The notes under the pieces: model-generated | Seen by the model: the letters and a program-made list of their open reading frames with translations, nothing else | Database searches by the model: none | Told to the model about the DNA's origin: nothing | In this document: positions 1 through 5,283 of the stretch, piece by piece | How positions within the stretch are numbered: position 1 is the stretch's first letter | Layout of the letters: every line of letters starts with the position of its first letter | Assembly (NCBI GenBank): GCA_028871265.1 | Contig: JAGWNR010000016.1 | Span: forward strand, 1-9,525 | Length of the DNA stretch: 9,525 nucleotides | Direction of reading: 5' to 3' | From: Patescibacteria group bacterium | GTDB taxonomy: Bacteria > Patescibacteriota > Minisyncoccia > Phycocordibacterales > PALSA-1337 | Translations under genes and position numbers: made by a program

Positions 1-74
1 ATATTTTTCTTTGTTGAGAGTAGTGACCATAATAAAATTATCTTAACACAAAATTGAGATAATTACCATGTAAT

Positions 75-112
75 TAAAAAATCGGCTGCTCCACAAAAAA
101 GGGAACAGCCGA
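75..112 (-). terminator. Rho-independent terminator (second, downstream of the 213-530 gene)
   Basis: An 11-bp stem (82-92 with 102-112, one G-U pair on the minus strand) is followed on the minus strand by six T (plus-strand A run 76-81). It works in the minus direction only, because no T run follows on the plus strand. It lies behind the terminator at 155-206 and so looks like a back-up stop for the gene at 213-530. Confidence 0.8.
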
Positions 113-154
113 GTGAAAATTACTGTGCGCAAATGCGATAAAAGAACAGTATAA

Positions 155-206
155 AAAAGAAAGACCTTCACCAGAAGGACCGGGAAGGTCAATCTTTGTG
201 AAGGTC
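155..206 (-). terminator. Terminator of the 213-530 gene
   Basis: GACCTTCAC (163-171) can pair with GTGAAGGTC (198-206), or in part with a nearer GAAGGTC (184-190), giving two competing hairpins. On the minus strand the stem is followed by a T-rich tract (plus A-rich 152-162). It starts 7 nt past the stop codon of the minus-strand gene at 213-530. Confidence 0.75.
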
Positions 207-212
207 AGAAAT

Positions 213-530
213 CTACTTACCCAGCATTTGTCTAATTTCCCCTATAAGATTTTCATAGGGGACGTAGATTCCATTAATTGTTGGGTCAGAAAAAATAACG
301 AGCTTGTTGTTTTGAACACTTTCCTTGTAGTTGAAAGCGATTCCAATAACGGTCCTGTTCACGCTGAAATCATTCCGTAAAGCTTCAACAGTTTTGGCTG
401 CTAGTATGTTCCGTTTTACTGTAAGCATAATGTATTGTTCGCCATCAACCACCATAACAATCAGTGGTTTTCCTTCAATATATTGTATGGATAATGTGAT
501 GTTTGTAGCCGACAAAGGTTCTATACACAT
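213..530 (-). CDS. Hypothetical protein with the shared 5' leader (leader gene A)
   Basis: A 105-residue protein that I do not recognise. It has no signal peptide and no transmembrane segment. Its predicted pattern is mainly beta in the N-terminal half (ITLSIQYIEGKPLIVMVVDG, YIMLTVKR), then a helix (ILAAKTVEALRNDF), more strand (TVIGIAFNY, KLVIFSD) and a short C-terminal helix (LIGEIRQML), which fits a small alpha/beta fold. The ATG at 530 is chosen because the conserved leader at 531-600 ends exactly there. There is no Shine-Dalgarno site next to the ATG. The unit is self-contained: promoter 608-636, leader, gene, two terminators (155-206 and 75-112). Open frames on the plus strand here are rejected as shadows, because promoter, leader and terminators all point in the minus direction. 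The protein shows no similarity to that of gene B, which carries the same leader. Confidence 0.72.
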   Translation of the reverse strand: MCIEPLSATNITLSIQYIEGKPLIVMVVDGEQYIMLTVKRNILAAKTVEALRNDFSVNRTVIGIAFNYKESVQNNKLVIFSDPTINGIYVPYENLIGEIRQMLGK

Positions 531-600
531 AAGTTTTCAAAGAAGGCGTTACACCCTCGTCCTATTGTTTCTTTGGAGGCAGGAATACCTCAAAACTGCT
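531..600 (-). promoter_or_regulatory. Conserved structured 5' leader, copy A
   Basis: This 70-nt untranslated leader is about 90% identical to the one at 1045-1112 (five substitutions, two single-base gaps). It starts at the predicted transcription start and ends at the ATG of the 213-530 gene. On the RNA strand, AGTTTT near the 5' end can pair with AAAACT just before the ATG. Inside lies a 7-bp hairpin with a TAA loop (542-558) and a possible TCCTG/TAGGA pairing. Inferred to be a cis-acting regulatory RNA; the class is unknown. Confidence 0.7.
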
Positions 601-607
601 ACCTATA

Positions 608-636
608 ATGATAGCATATATGATGTTTTTTGTCAA
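608..636 (-). promoter_or_regulatory. Promoter of leader gene A
   Basis: On the minus strand: -35 TTGACA (636-631, a perfect consensus), 17-nt spacer, -10 TATCAT (613-608). The predicted start, near 601, coincides with the edge of the conserved leader. Confidence 0.75.
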
Positions 637-640
637 GCTG

Positions 641-806
641 TGGCGCTGCAGATTACTGCAGCATCTCGTAGATCCTGATAAGGACTACAAAATTATAGTC
701 ACTTCGTTCCTTAATTTTGTGGAGATGGTGAGCCAAAGTTGGAACCAGCTCTATCCTTGGGTTTTTGAAGCGTCTGAGGCGATTGTGGGGTTTTCAGGGT
801 TGTATA
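641..806. other. Non-coding gap with two hairpins
   Basis: The interval 531-855 between the two leader genes holds leader A and its promoter, then this stretch, then the terminator of gene B. The stretch has a 7-bp hairpin, GCTGCAG-ATTA-CTGCAGC (645-662), and an 11-bp hairpin whose arms, 685-695 and 712-722, read CAAAATTA/TAATTTTG in the core. An open frame on the plus strand crosses it (608-904), but it also runs through a promoter, a terminator and gene B, so I do not call it coding. Just after the second hairpin, 719-732 matches the plus-strand sequence at the tmRNA 3' end (1519-1532) at 12 of 14 bases, perhaps by chance. Confidence 0.5.
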
Positions 807-839
807 AAAGAAGAAAGCTCGACCTTGTGAGTCGAGCTT
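807..839 (-). terminator. Terminator of leader gene B
   Basis: A 9-bp perfect stem, AAGCTCGAC/GTCGAGCTT (815-823 and 831-839), has a 7-nt loop. On the minus strand it is followed by TCTTCTTTT. It begins 17 nt after the stop codon of the 856-1044 gene. Confidence 0.85.
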
Positions 840-855
840 ACCTGAAATTAAAGCA

Positions 856-1044
856 TCAGGATTTAGGGGGTAATAACGAGATGATCGCCGTTAATTGGGT
901 GTGAAAAAAGTGTTGCGAACCACCAGAACTCTGGAGCCACTGAACCGTTGCCCCGGGATTTTCTTTGAGAAAATCATTGACGTCATTCTGGAGTTTCGCC
1001 AAATCATCGTTGGTATCAATATCTTTAGATAATAGCTTGAACAT
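856..1044 (-). CDS. Small hypothetical protein with the shared 5' leader (leader gene B), possibly Cse60-like
   Basis: A 62-residue protein. A short basic start (MFKLLSKD) is followed by a probable amphipathic helix (NDDLAKLQNDVNDFLKENPG) and beta-like stretches ending in QLTAIISLLPPKS. The arrangement, a helix ending in NDFLKENPG followed by a strand with LTAII, resembles the small DUF2758/sporulation Cse60-type proteins. This is a pattern resemblance only and I hold it at low confidence. The ATG at 1044 is chosen because the conserved leader (1045-1112) ends there; a TTG nine bases upstream is unlikely. There is no Shine-Dalgarno site at normal spacing: an AGG lies about 22 nt upstream, inside the leader hairpin. 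A strong terminator follows. It shares only its leader, not its protein sequence, with the gene at 213-530. Confidence 0.7.
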   Translation of the reverse strand: MFKLLSKDIDTNDDLAKLQNDVNDFLKENPGATVQWLQSSGGSQHFFHTQLTAIISLLPPKS

Positions 1045-1112
1045 AATTTTCAAAAAGGCGTTTCACCTTTGTCCTGTTGTTTCTTTGAAGGCAGGAATAC
1101 CTCAAAACTGCT
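1045..1112 (-). promoter_or_regulatory. Conserved structured 5' leader, copy B
   Basis: A 68-nt partner of the leader at 531-600. On the RNA strand its final hairpin (1054-1070) is AAAGGTG-AAA-CGCCTTT followed by more T, so it resembles a terminator or attenuator right before the ATG. Compared with copy A, its outermost pair changes from G-C to A-U on both sides, and the AGTTTT pairing changes from AAAACT to AAAATT (a G-U pair). Both changes keep the pairing and support a real RNA structure. Confidence 0.7.
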
Positions 1113-1118
1113 GTTAAT

Positions 1119-1147
1119 ATGTTAACATGCTGTATTTGGCTTGTCAA
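1119..1147 (-). promoter_or_regulatory. Promoter of leader gene B
   Basis: On the minus strand: -35 TTGACA (1147-1142), 17-nt spacer, -10 TAACAT (1124-1119), with a predicted start near 1112 at the edge of the conserved leader. The -35 box overlaps the TGA stop of the upstream GIY-YIG gene. Confidence 0.7.
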
Positions 1148-1386
1148 ATAAAGTGCCTGTTTGTAAAAGCATAACCAGACCCATGTTTCAAATACCTCTC
1201 AAATTTCAAAGCTTTTCTCTTGTTTGCGAAAGCGCAATACCAGATTAGTTCATAAGGTTTCTTTGTGCTTGAATAAATAGAACCTTCGCCTGAATTATGT
1301 TTAACAAAACGTTTTTTCAAGTTTTCTGTAAAACCTTTATAGAGAGTATTATCTTTTTTGCTTTTTAAAATATAAACGTAAAACAT
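1144..1386 (-). CDS. GIY-YIG domain endonuclease-like protein (UPF0213/COG2827 type)
   Basis: An 80-residue protein that is nearly all GIY-YIG domain. The GIY strand appears as YVYILKS (residues 3-9) and the YIG strand as LYKGFT (15-20). The catalytic-type arginine is in KKRFVKHN (R26), and the metal-binding glutamate of the family fits E63 in KFERYLKHGSG. The length matches stand-alone UPF0213 proteins, which are predicted nucleases of the SLX1/UvrC nuclease superfamily with mostly unproven roles. The C-terminus, GSGYAFTNRHFI, fits the GSG...A/F end of the family. I start at the ATG at 1386 because a TATAAT box (1399-1394) sits 7 nt upstream, leaving no room for a ribosome binding site; longer versions would cross that promoter. 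No terminator separates it from the promoter of leader gene B, so it may read into that gene. Confidence 0.85.
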   Translation of the reverse strand: MFYVYILKSKKDNTLYKGFTENLKKRFVKHNSGEGSIYSSTKKPYELIWYCAFANKRKALKFERYLKHGSGYAFTNRHFI

Positions 1387-1393
1387 ATTTGTA

Positions 1394-1399
1394 ATTATA
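1394..1399 (-). promoter_or_regulatory. -10 box of the GIY-YIG gene (near-leaderless)
   Basis: A consensus TATAAT on the minus strand ends 7 nt before the ATG at 1386, so transcription should begin at or next to the start codon. I see no convincing -35 box. Confidence 0.55.
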
Positions 1400-1418
1400 A
1401 CGTTCTGCTCCGCCAAAG

Positions 1419-1520
1419 GCTACGCAGAACACTGCTTCGCTTATAACAAAAATCACTTCATTGAAGAAGTGGTTTTTGTGCTTGCACTGCGTAGCTCGAA
1501 CGTAGTGAGAGCGAAGCAGT
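1419..1520. repeat. Interleaved inverted repeats flanking the tmRNA terminator
   Basis: GCTACGCAG (1419-1427) is the inverse of 1487-1495, and ACTGCTTCGCT (1431-1441) is the inverse of 1510-1520. The two pairs cross rather than nest, and they enclose the terminator hairpin. The last copy reaches the final base of the tmRNA. Their origin is unknown. Confidence 0.6.
1448..1477 (-). terminator. Terminator of the tmRNA gene (bidirectional in form)
   Basis: A 12-bp stem, AAAAATCACTTC/GAAGTGGTTTTT, with a 6-nt loop. It has T tracts on both strands, so it could stop transcripts from either side. It lies about 42 nt past the tmRNA 3' end on the minus strand. Confidence 0.85.
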
Positions 1521-1920
1521 GGAGATGCTGGGAGTTGAACCCAGGTGCAACCGGGCTGTCCGGACGCTTCTACGATGATAGGTCGCTTTGAGGCGAAAGC
1601 CTTTAATACCTTGCACTCGTAAAGCGAACGAAATGTGCAGAGTACGATTCCCGAAACGTTTGGATCAGAGCCGGGAAGGGAACTGATCTAGAGACCGCGG
1701 TTATATCACTTTCATCACTGTGCGGCCGAGAGTGAGAAAGCGCCGAGCTGGCCTAAAGATTAAGCGAGCGCGAAAGCAAAGGAGTTCGCCGAAAAATACG
1801 GCGAAACAACCCTACCCTTGGCAACCGAGTTTGCAGTTGTCGTGTCCGTCAGATTTAGGAGTTAACGGTGCTCCCATCGCGCGAGAGGACGGAACCTGTT
1901 TGTCGAGGCCTGTCATCCCC
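1520..1920 (-). ncRNA. ssrA: tmRNA (transfer-messenger RNA)
   Basis: Together with SmpB this RNA rescues stalled ribosomes: its alanyl-tRNA-like part enters the A site, then its short reading frame adds a degradation tag. The 5' end on the minus strand is GGGGATGACAGGCCTCGACA, the 3' end is GGGTTCAACTCCCAGCATCTCCA, and the two pair in a 7-bp acceptor stem (GGGGATG/CATCTCC, one G-U). The T arm is typical. CCA is not encoded. The tag frame starts at GCA AAC (1834-1829), at RNA position 87, close to the E. coli position of 90, and ends at TAA (1762-1760). It gives 24 codons, beginning ANSVAKGR and ending SFAFALA, longer than the usual 8-15 or so but with the normal hydrophobic ALA-type end. A GTCCGTC/GACGGAC-type pairing upstream fits pseudoknot 1. 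The RNA begins 11 nt after smpB on the same strand. A weak TATAGT at the end of smpB is the only promoter candidate I see, so processing from a joint smpB transcript is likely. Confidence 0.95.
1760..1834 (-). other. tmRNA tag-peptide reading frame (24 codons)
   Basis: The resume codon GCA is preceded by ACAACT and followed by AAC, the usual resume context. The 24 encoded residues run ANSVAKGRVVSP, then YFSANSFAFALA, then TAA. A second GCG AAC lies in the same frame 15 codons on; if the ribosome resumed there, the tag would be a normal-length ANSFAFALA. The position relative to the 5' end favours the first site. Confidence 0.8.
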
Positions 1921-1931
1921 ATATATTATTT

Positions 1932-2384
1932 TCAACGATCACTATACTCGCGGCGGAGTTCGCGGGAGACGTCACGGGCTTTCTGGCTTTCCTTTTTATT
2001 ATGAAGTTTTTTGCCGCGGACGACGGCGATTTCAACCTTGAGTTTAGAACCTTTATTGTAAATCGAAATTGGCACGATTGTCAAGCCTTTTTTCGACTCG
2101 ATTTCAGCCAGTTTAGCGATTTCCGATTTGGCCAGGAGCAATTTGCGCAGGCGTTTTGGGTCGTAACCTGTCGGCGCATTCTTCTCTTGGTACGCGGGGA
2201 TGTCCATGCCGGATGCAAAGACTTCGCCACCACGCACTATTATATACGCGCCAATGAGCGATCCCTTACCGCCGCGCAGTGCTTTGACCTCCGTGCCCAG
2301 CAATACCAAACCCGCCTCGAACGTTTCGAGGATTTCATAGTCAAAATGGATTTTGCGGTTTTCGATAAGTGACATACTGTTCAT
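1932..2384 (-). CDS. smpB: SmpB, tmRNA-binding protein
   Basis: SmpB binds the tRNA-like part of tmRNA, mimics the missing anticodon arm and places tmRNA in the A site of stalled ribosomes. The 150-residue protein is the usual family length. It shows the N-terminal ENRKIHFDYEILETFEAGLVLLGTEVKALR block, here described in part: ENRK near residue 8, GTEVKALR near 30, then GSL and the HNKKESQK segment near 128. It ends in a basic tail of the kind that becomes helical in the mRNA channel. Start: the ATG at 2384 is preceded by a TATAAG box 8 nt upstream, which suits a leaderless message. The ATG at 2375 (MSLIENRK) is an equally family-like alternative and the real start could be either. The stop codon is 11 nt from the tmRNA 5' end, so protein and RNA partner lie in one minus-strand unit. 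Confidence 0.95.
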   Translation of the reverse strand: MNSMSLIENRKIHFDYEILETFEAGLVLLGTEVKALRGGKGSLIGAYIIVRGGEVFASGMDIPAYQEKNAPTGYDPKRLRKLLLAKSEIAKLAEIESKKGLTIVPISIYNKGSKLKVEIAVVRGKKLHNKKESQKARDVSRELRREYSDR

Positions 2385-2392
2385 TGCAAGCA

Positions 2393-2398
2393 CTTATA
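2393..2398 (-). promoter_or_regulatory. -10 box of smpB
   Basis: TATAAG on the minus strand ends 8 nt before the ATG at 2384. A weak TTCTCG lies 17 nt further upstream. No ribosome binding site is visible. Confidence 0.45.
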
Positions 2399-2444
2399 TT
2401 TTATTTTTGAGACCCGAGAATCCTTTGCGCGGTACTATGTCGTT

Positions 2445-2496
2445 GGATTTTCCAAAGCCCGACTGAAGCCTTGTAGGGAGGGTTTTGTGAAAATCC
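2445..2496. repeat. Long intergenic hairpin element
   Basis: The arm 2445-2460 (GGATTTTCCAAAGCCC) pairs with 2480-2496 (GGGTTTTG, a bulged T, GAAAATCC) in a 16-bp stem with one G-U pair and a 19-nt loop. An outer CTTGTA/TACAAG pair overlaps the region. It lies between the divergent smpB and the zinc-ribbon gene. There is no T run directly after either side, so it is not a simple terminator. It could be a small RNA or a dispersed repeat. Confidence 0.6.
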
Positions 2497-2561
2497 CGAC
2501 AGAGTACAAGCAAATTTCGAGGGTTGAAAAAATGAAATATAAGTGATTGCGGATAACGGAT

Positions 2562-2590
2562 TTGACTTTTCGACTTTCAAATGATACCAT
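2562..2590 (+). promoter_or_regulatory. Promoter of the 2644-3081 gene
   Basis: -35 TTGACT (2562-2567), 17-nt spacer, -10 TACCAT (2585-2590). Predicted start near 2597, which gives a 5' untranslated region of about 47 nt with no clear Shine-Dalgarno site. Confidence 0.6.
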
Positions 2591-2643
2591 TTAAAACAGT
2601 TTTGTAAAAGTTCTTGAACCTCCACCTTGAAAAATCAAAAATT

Positions 2644-3081
2644 ATGAGTGAATTCCTCGCACGTGCGGTTTCTGAGGCAAACAACATCCTTGACACATCC
2701 TCTGTGTCCTTGGATACACAGGCAGTTGAAGGAAAAACAACACAACCATGTCCGATTTGCGGCAAATCTCGTAGTCGAAGTTACGGCGTCTGGGGACCAT
2801 ATTATCGTTCAGAATTGCCTGCAAATGCTCGCGAACTCAAGCCTCGCTTGTCAAATCATGTTGCATGGAGATATTGTGGCTTGGCATGGCTTGCTTCACC
2901 ACCAATTTCCCGAGAGGGCAAAATTTGGTATGAAATTCATATTTTTGCAACTTGTCGCAAGCACGGGCTAGTTCGCATTACTGAACGCGAAGGTATTCGT
3001 CGTTTTAGCCGCTTTAGCCGAGTCATAATTAAACTTAAATCATGGCTTCATGCTGGAATTGATCGAATCGTTCCACTGTAA
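2644..3081 (+). CDS. Hypothetical protein with a zinc-ribbon-like CPxCG motif
   Basis: A 145-residue protein that I do not recognise. It has a polar N-terminal 30 residues with a probable helix (EFLARAVSEANNIL), then CPICGKSRSRSYG at residues 36-48. Further on are a lone C78 (WRYCGLAW) and C104 with H107 (ATCRKHG). C36, C39 and C104/H107 could form one zinc site if the chain folds back. The C-terminal 35 residues are basic (REGIRRFSRFSRVIIKLKSW), which suits nucleic-acid binding. It has no signal peptide or clear membrane helix. The ATG at 2644 is the first ATG in frame and lies downstream of the promoter at 2562-2590. A terminator follows 17 nt after the stop, so it is a single-gene unit. 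The cysteine pattern is seen directly; any function is a guess. Confidence 0.75.
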   Translation: MSEFLARAVSEANNILDTSSVSLDTQAVEGKTTQPCPICGKSRSRSYGVWGPYYRSELPANARELKPRLSNHVAWRYCGLAWLASPPISREGKIWYEIHIFATCRKHGLVRITEREGIRRFSRFSRVIIKLKSWLHAGIDRIVPL

Positions 3082-3098
3082 ATTTATACAATCTTCAC

Positions 3099-3130
3099 AA
3101 GCCGCTCGGGCAACCGCGCGGCTTTTACTT
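3099..3130 (+). terminator. Terminator of the 2644-3081 gene
   Basis: The stem AAGCCGC-T-CGG / CCG-C-GCGGCTT has one mismatch and is closed by a GCAA tetraloop (3110-3113). It is followed by TTTTACTTTT. Confidence 0.9.
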
Positions 3131-3135
3131 TTGCC

Positions 3136-3186
3136 AGGTGTGACCTATGGCAAGAGTAGACCTGAGTTTAGAGTAGACCTGGAGAA
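3136..3186 (+). repeat. Three 17-bp direct repeats upstream of ftsH
   Basis: The units 3136-3152, 3153-3169 and 3170-3186 share AG....GACCT at exactly 17-bp spacing; the second and third share the 12-mer AGAGTAGACCTG. The first reads AGGTGTGACCT, which fits the AGGTnnGACCT core of the palindromes at 8560-8622. Probably regulator binding sites for ftsH, 80-130 bp before its start. Confidence 0.6.
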
Positions 3187-3252
3187 ATCTTTTTAAAAGT
3201 GTGACGTTATTAATATACGCATTGCTCGCATAGCGAAATTTTGTTTTCTGTG

Positions 3253-3258
3253 TATAAT
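3253..3258 (+). promoter_or_regulatory. -10 box of ftsH
   Basis: A consensus TATAAT lies 9 nt before the ATG at 3268, so the transcript should start about 2-3 nt before the start codon. No -35 box at 17 nt is convincing (TTGCTC at 3222 is too far). Confidence 0.55.
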
Positions 3259-3267
3259 CATAACTAT

Positions 3268-5226
3268 ATGAATCCTAATGGAACTATGAATAACGGTAAT
3301 AAAGAGCCGCCAATGCGTGCGCCAGGCGATCCGCGAGAAAAACGCAGTGGCACACAGCCGCCACGCTGGAATTGGCTGAGTATGACTACAGCCGGATTAG
3401 TGGTGCTTTTTCTAGTGGTGAGTATTTATTCCGCCATTTCACAAACTACTGCACCGGGCACACAAATCACCTTGACGCGGCTGGCGGCCGATGTCGCCTC
3501 TAGCTCGATTGCTTCGATTAGCGTTTCGGGCGATACGGTCAGTGCAGTATATAGAGATGGCTCGATCAAAACTACACAAAAGGAGACTGGCGTATCATTA
3601 TCTTCTACACTATCTGCATACGGAATCACTCCGGCACAATTGAAAGCAATCGATATCAGTGTCGAGCAACCATCGGGCTGGTTAATTTGGTTTGAAGATT
3701 TGTCACCGGTAATCGGTTCTCTATTATTTGTATTACTGCTCATTTGGTTTATGTCGCGACAGATGCGTGGTGCTGGTATGCAAGTCTTTTCTTTTGGCCA
3801 ATCGAAAGCACGCATAACTATGCCGGATGACGTAAAGGAAAAAGTGACGTTCAAGGACGTGGCTGGAGCCAAGGAGGCAAAACAGGAGCTATCTGAAGTG
3901 GTCGATTTTTTGAAAAATCCAAAGAAATTTCTGGATATTGGCGCACAGATTCCAAAAGGGGTGTTGCTTATGGGTGCGCCAGGTACCGGTAAAACGCTTT
4001 TGGCCAGAGCTGTGGCTGGTGAGGCCGGTGTGGCATTCTTTTCAATCTCTGGTTCGGAATTTGTGGAAATGTTCGTCGGTGTCGGTGCGTCACGTGTGCG
4101 CGACTTGTTTAAAATGGCAAAACAGAGTCCCGCGGCGATTATTTTTGTCGATGAGATCGATGCGGTTGGCCGGGTGCGTGGCGGTGGTGTTGGTGGCGGT
4201 AATGATGAGCGTGAGCAGACCTTGAACCAGATACTGGTAGAAATGGACGGATTCGAGCCGAATGAAAAGATTGTGGTCATGGCGGCCACGAATAGACCGG
4301 ATGTATTGGACCCAGCGCTGCTCCGACCAGGTCGTTTTGATCGAAGAGTGACGATTGATTTGCCTGACAGGGGCGATCGTGAGGAGATTCTCAAAATTCA
4401 TTCGCGCAAAAAGCCGTTTGCCGAAGATGTCAATTTAAAGGTAGTGGCTGAACGGACGCCGGGATTTTCCGGTGCGGATTTGTATTCGCTCATGAACGAG
4501 GGTGCCATTTTGGCGGCACGCGAGAATCGAACCAAAGTATCACAATATGATCTTGTTCGTGCAATCGAAAAAGTAATGCTTGGCCCAGAACGCAAGAGTC
4601 ATATTTTGTCAAAGAAAGAAAAGGAAATCACTGCATATCATGAGGCCGGTCATGCTCTGGTTGGGTCAGTTTTGGAACATTGCGATCCGGTGCACAAAAT
4701 TTCGATTATCGCGCGCGGTCGAGCCGGCGGTTATACTTTACATCTACCTTTGGAAGAACGAAAATTGCAATCGAAAAAAGCCTTTTTGGATACGATTGCC
4801 ATGTCACTGGGCGGCTATGTGACGGAGAAGGCGCTGTTTGGTGACGTAACGACTGGTCCATCGAATGATTTGCAGGTTTCAACGGCACTGGCGCGCGATA
4901 TGGTGACGAAATATGGCATGTCGGACAAACTGGGCGCGATGGCATTTGAAGGTTCGGAGGCGCGGGCACTGTTCGGACAAGGTTTGGAAGAAAAAGAATA
5001 TTCGGCGAAAACGGGCGATGAAATTGATGCCGAAGTGTCGCGCATAATGGCCGAAGCGAAAAAGCGTGCCGAGGAAGCCGTGTCGACGCATCGAACACTT
5101 CTCGATGCCATTGCCAAGCGTCTCGTTGAAAAGGAGACCATTGAGCGCGACGAATTTGAAGCCATTCTGGTCGCTCACGGCGTTCAACCAAAAAAATCAG
5201 ATACGCCGATCGAGGGGTTGGTATAA
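3268..5226 (+). CDS. ftsH: FtsH, ATP-dependent membrane zinc metalloprotease
   Basis: FtsH is a membrane-anchored hexameric AAA+ protease that pulls out and degrades membrane proteins, regulators and ssrA-tagged proteins. The 652-residue length is typical. After a polar ~30-residue N-terminus comes TM1 (about 38-58, [17 protein letters not shown]), an extracytoplasmic domain, and TM2 (about 148-162). The AAA module has Walker A GAPGTGKT (236-243), pore motif FVG (269-271), Walker B IIFVDEID (291-298) and a second region of homology with NRPDVLDP and RPGRFDRR (342-360). The protease has the zinc motif HEAGH (458-462), with D534 (SNDLQ) as probable third ligand. All key residues are present. 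The C-terminal coiled region (about 575-640) is charged and the tail ends [16 protein letters not shown]. Start: the ATG at 3268 lies 9 nt after a TATAAT box; an upstream TTG (3241) would precede the promoter, and the ATGs at 3286 and 3313 are alternatives. No terminator follows, so it may read into the tRNA gene 57 nt downstream. Confidence 0.97.
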   Translation: MNPNGTMNNGNKEPPMRAPGDPREKRSGTQPPRWNWLSMTTAGLVVLFLVVSIYSAISQTTAPGTQITLTRLAADVASSSIASISVSGDTVSAVYRDGSIKTTQKETGVSLSSTLSAYGITPAQLKAIDISVEQPSGWLIWFEDLSPVIGSLLFVLLLIWFMSRQMRGAGMQVFSFGQSKARITMPDDVKEKVTFKDVAGAKEAKQELSEVVDFLKNPKKFLDIGAQIPKGVLLMGAPGTGKTLLARAVAGEAGVAFFSISGSEFVEMFVGVGASRVRDLFKMAKQSPAAIIFVDEIDAVGRVRGGGVGGGNDEREQTLNQILVEMDGFEPNEKIVVMAATNRPDVLDPALLRPGRFDRRVTIDLPDRGDREEILKIHSRKKPFAEDVNLKVVAERTPGFSGADLYSLMNEGAILAARENRTKVSQYDLVRAIEKVMLGPERKSHILSKKEKEITAYHEAGHALVGSVLEHCDPVHKISIIARGRAGGYTLHLPLEERKLQSKKAFLDTIAMSLGGYVTEKALFGDVTTGPSNDLQVSTALARDMVTKYGMSDKLGAMAFEGSEARALFGQGLEEKEYSAKTGDEIDAEVSRIMAEAKKRAEEAVSTHRTLLDAIAKRLVEKETIERDEFEAILVAHGVQPKKSDTPIEGLV

Positions 5227-5247
5227 AGTTTCGATATTTAGGTAGTT

Positions 5248-5275
5248 TTGAAAGAAGTGTTTTTTGTGTTATTTT
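5248..5275 (+). promoter_or_regulatory. Probable promoter of the tRNA-Ile gene
   Basis: -35 TTGAAA (5248-5253), 16-nt spacer, -10 TATTTT (5270-5275). Transcription would start at or just before the first base of the tRNA (5284), leaving little or no 5' leader. The T-rich background makes a chance match possible. Confidence 0.4.
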
Positions 5276-5283
5276 TGATTTAA

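Noticed and set aside
1..74. 8-bp inverted repeat AATTATCT/AGATAATT (36-43, 57-64) as a promoter or operator of a gene to the left
   Set aside because: It is AT-rich and could be chance; the gene it would serve is outside the window, so nothing supports a call.
331..678. 115-codon open frame on the plus strand opposite gene A
   Set aside because: It overlaps gene A, leader A and its promoter; all regulatory signals here point to the minus strand.
608..904. 98-codon open frame on the plus strand
   Set aside because: It runs through the promoter of leader gene A, the terminator of gene B and the 3' end of gene B, and has no promoter or ribosome site of its own.
1144..1386. GIY-YIG protein as a homing endonuclease or part of an active mobile element
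   Set aside because: Its length and motifs match the common stand-alone UPF0213 proteins; there is no intron, intein or host-gene split around it.
1720..2004. 94-codon plus-strand frame, very Arg/Lys/Ser-rich
   Set aside because: It is antisense to the tmRNA; its composition is that of a translated structured RNA.
2401..2625. 74-codon minus-strand frame ending in the hairpin region
   Set aside because: It covers the long hairpin and the promoter of the opposite gene. It is better explained as a translated repeat than as a protein.
3426..4394. 322-codon minus-strand frame inside ftsH
   Set aside because: It is a shadow of ftsH, Ser/Pro/Thr-rich without domains; the plus strand has every FtsH motif.
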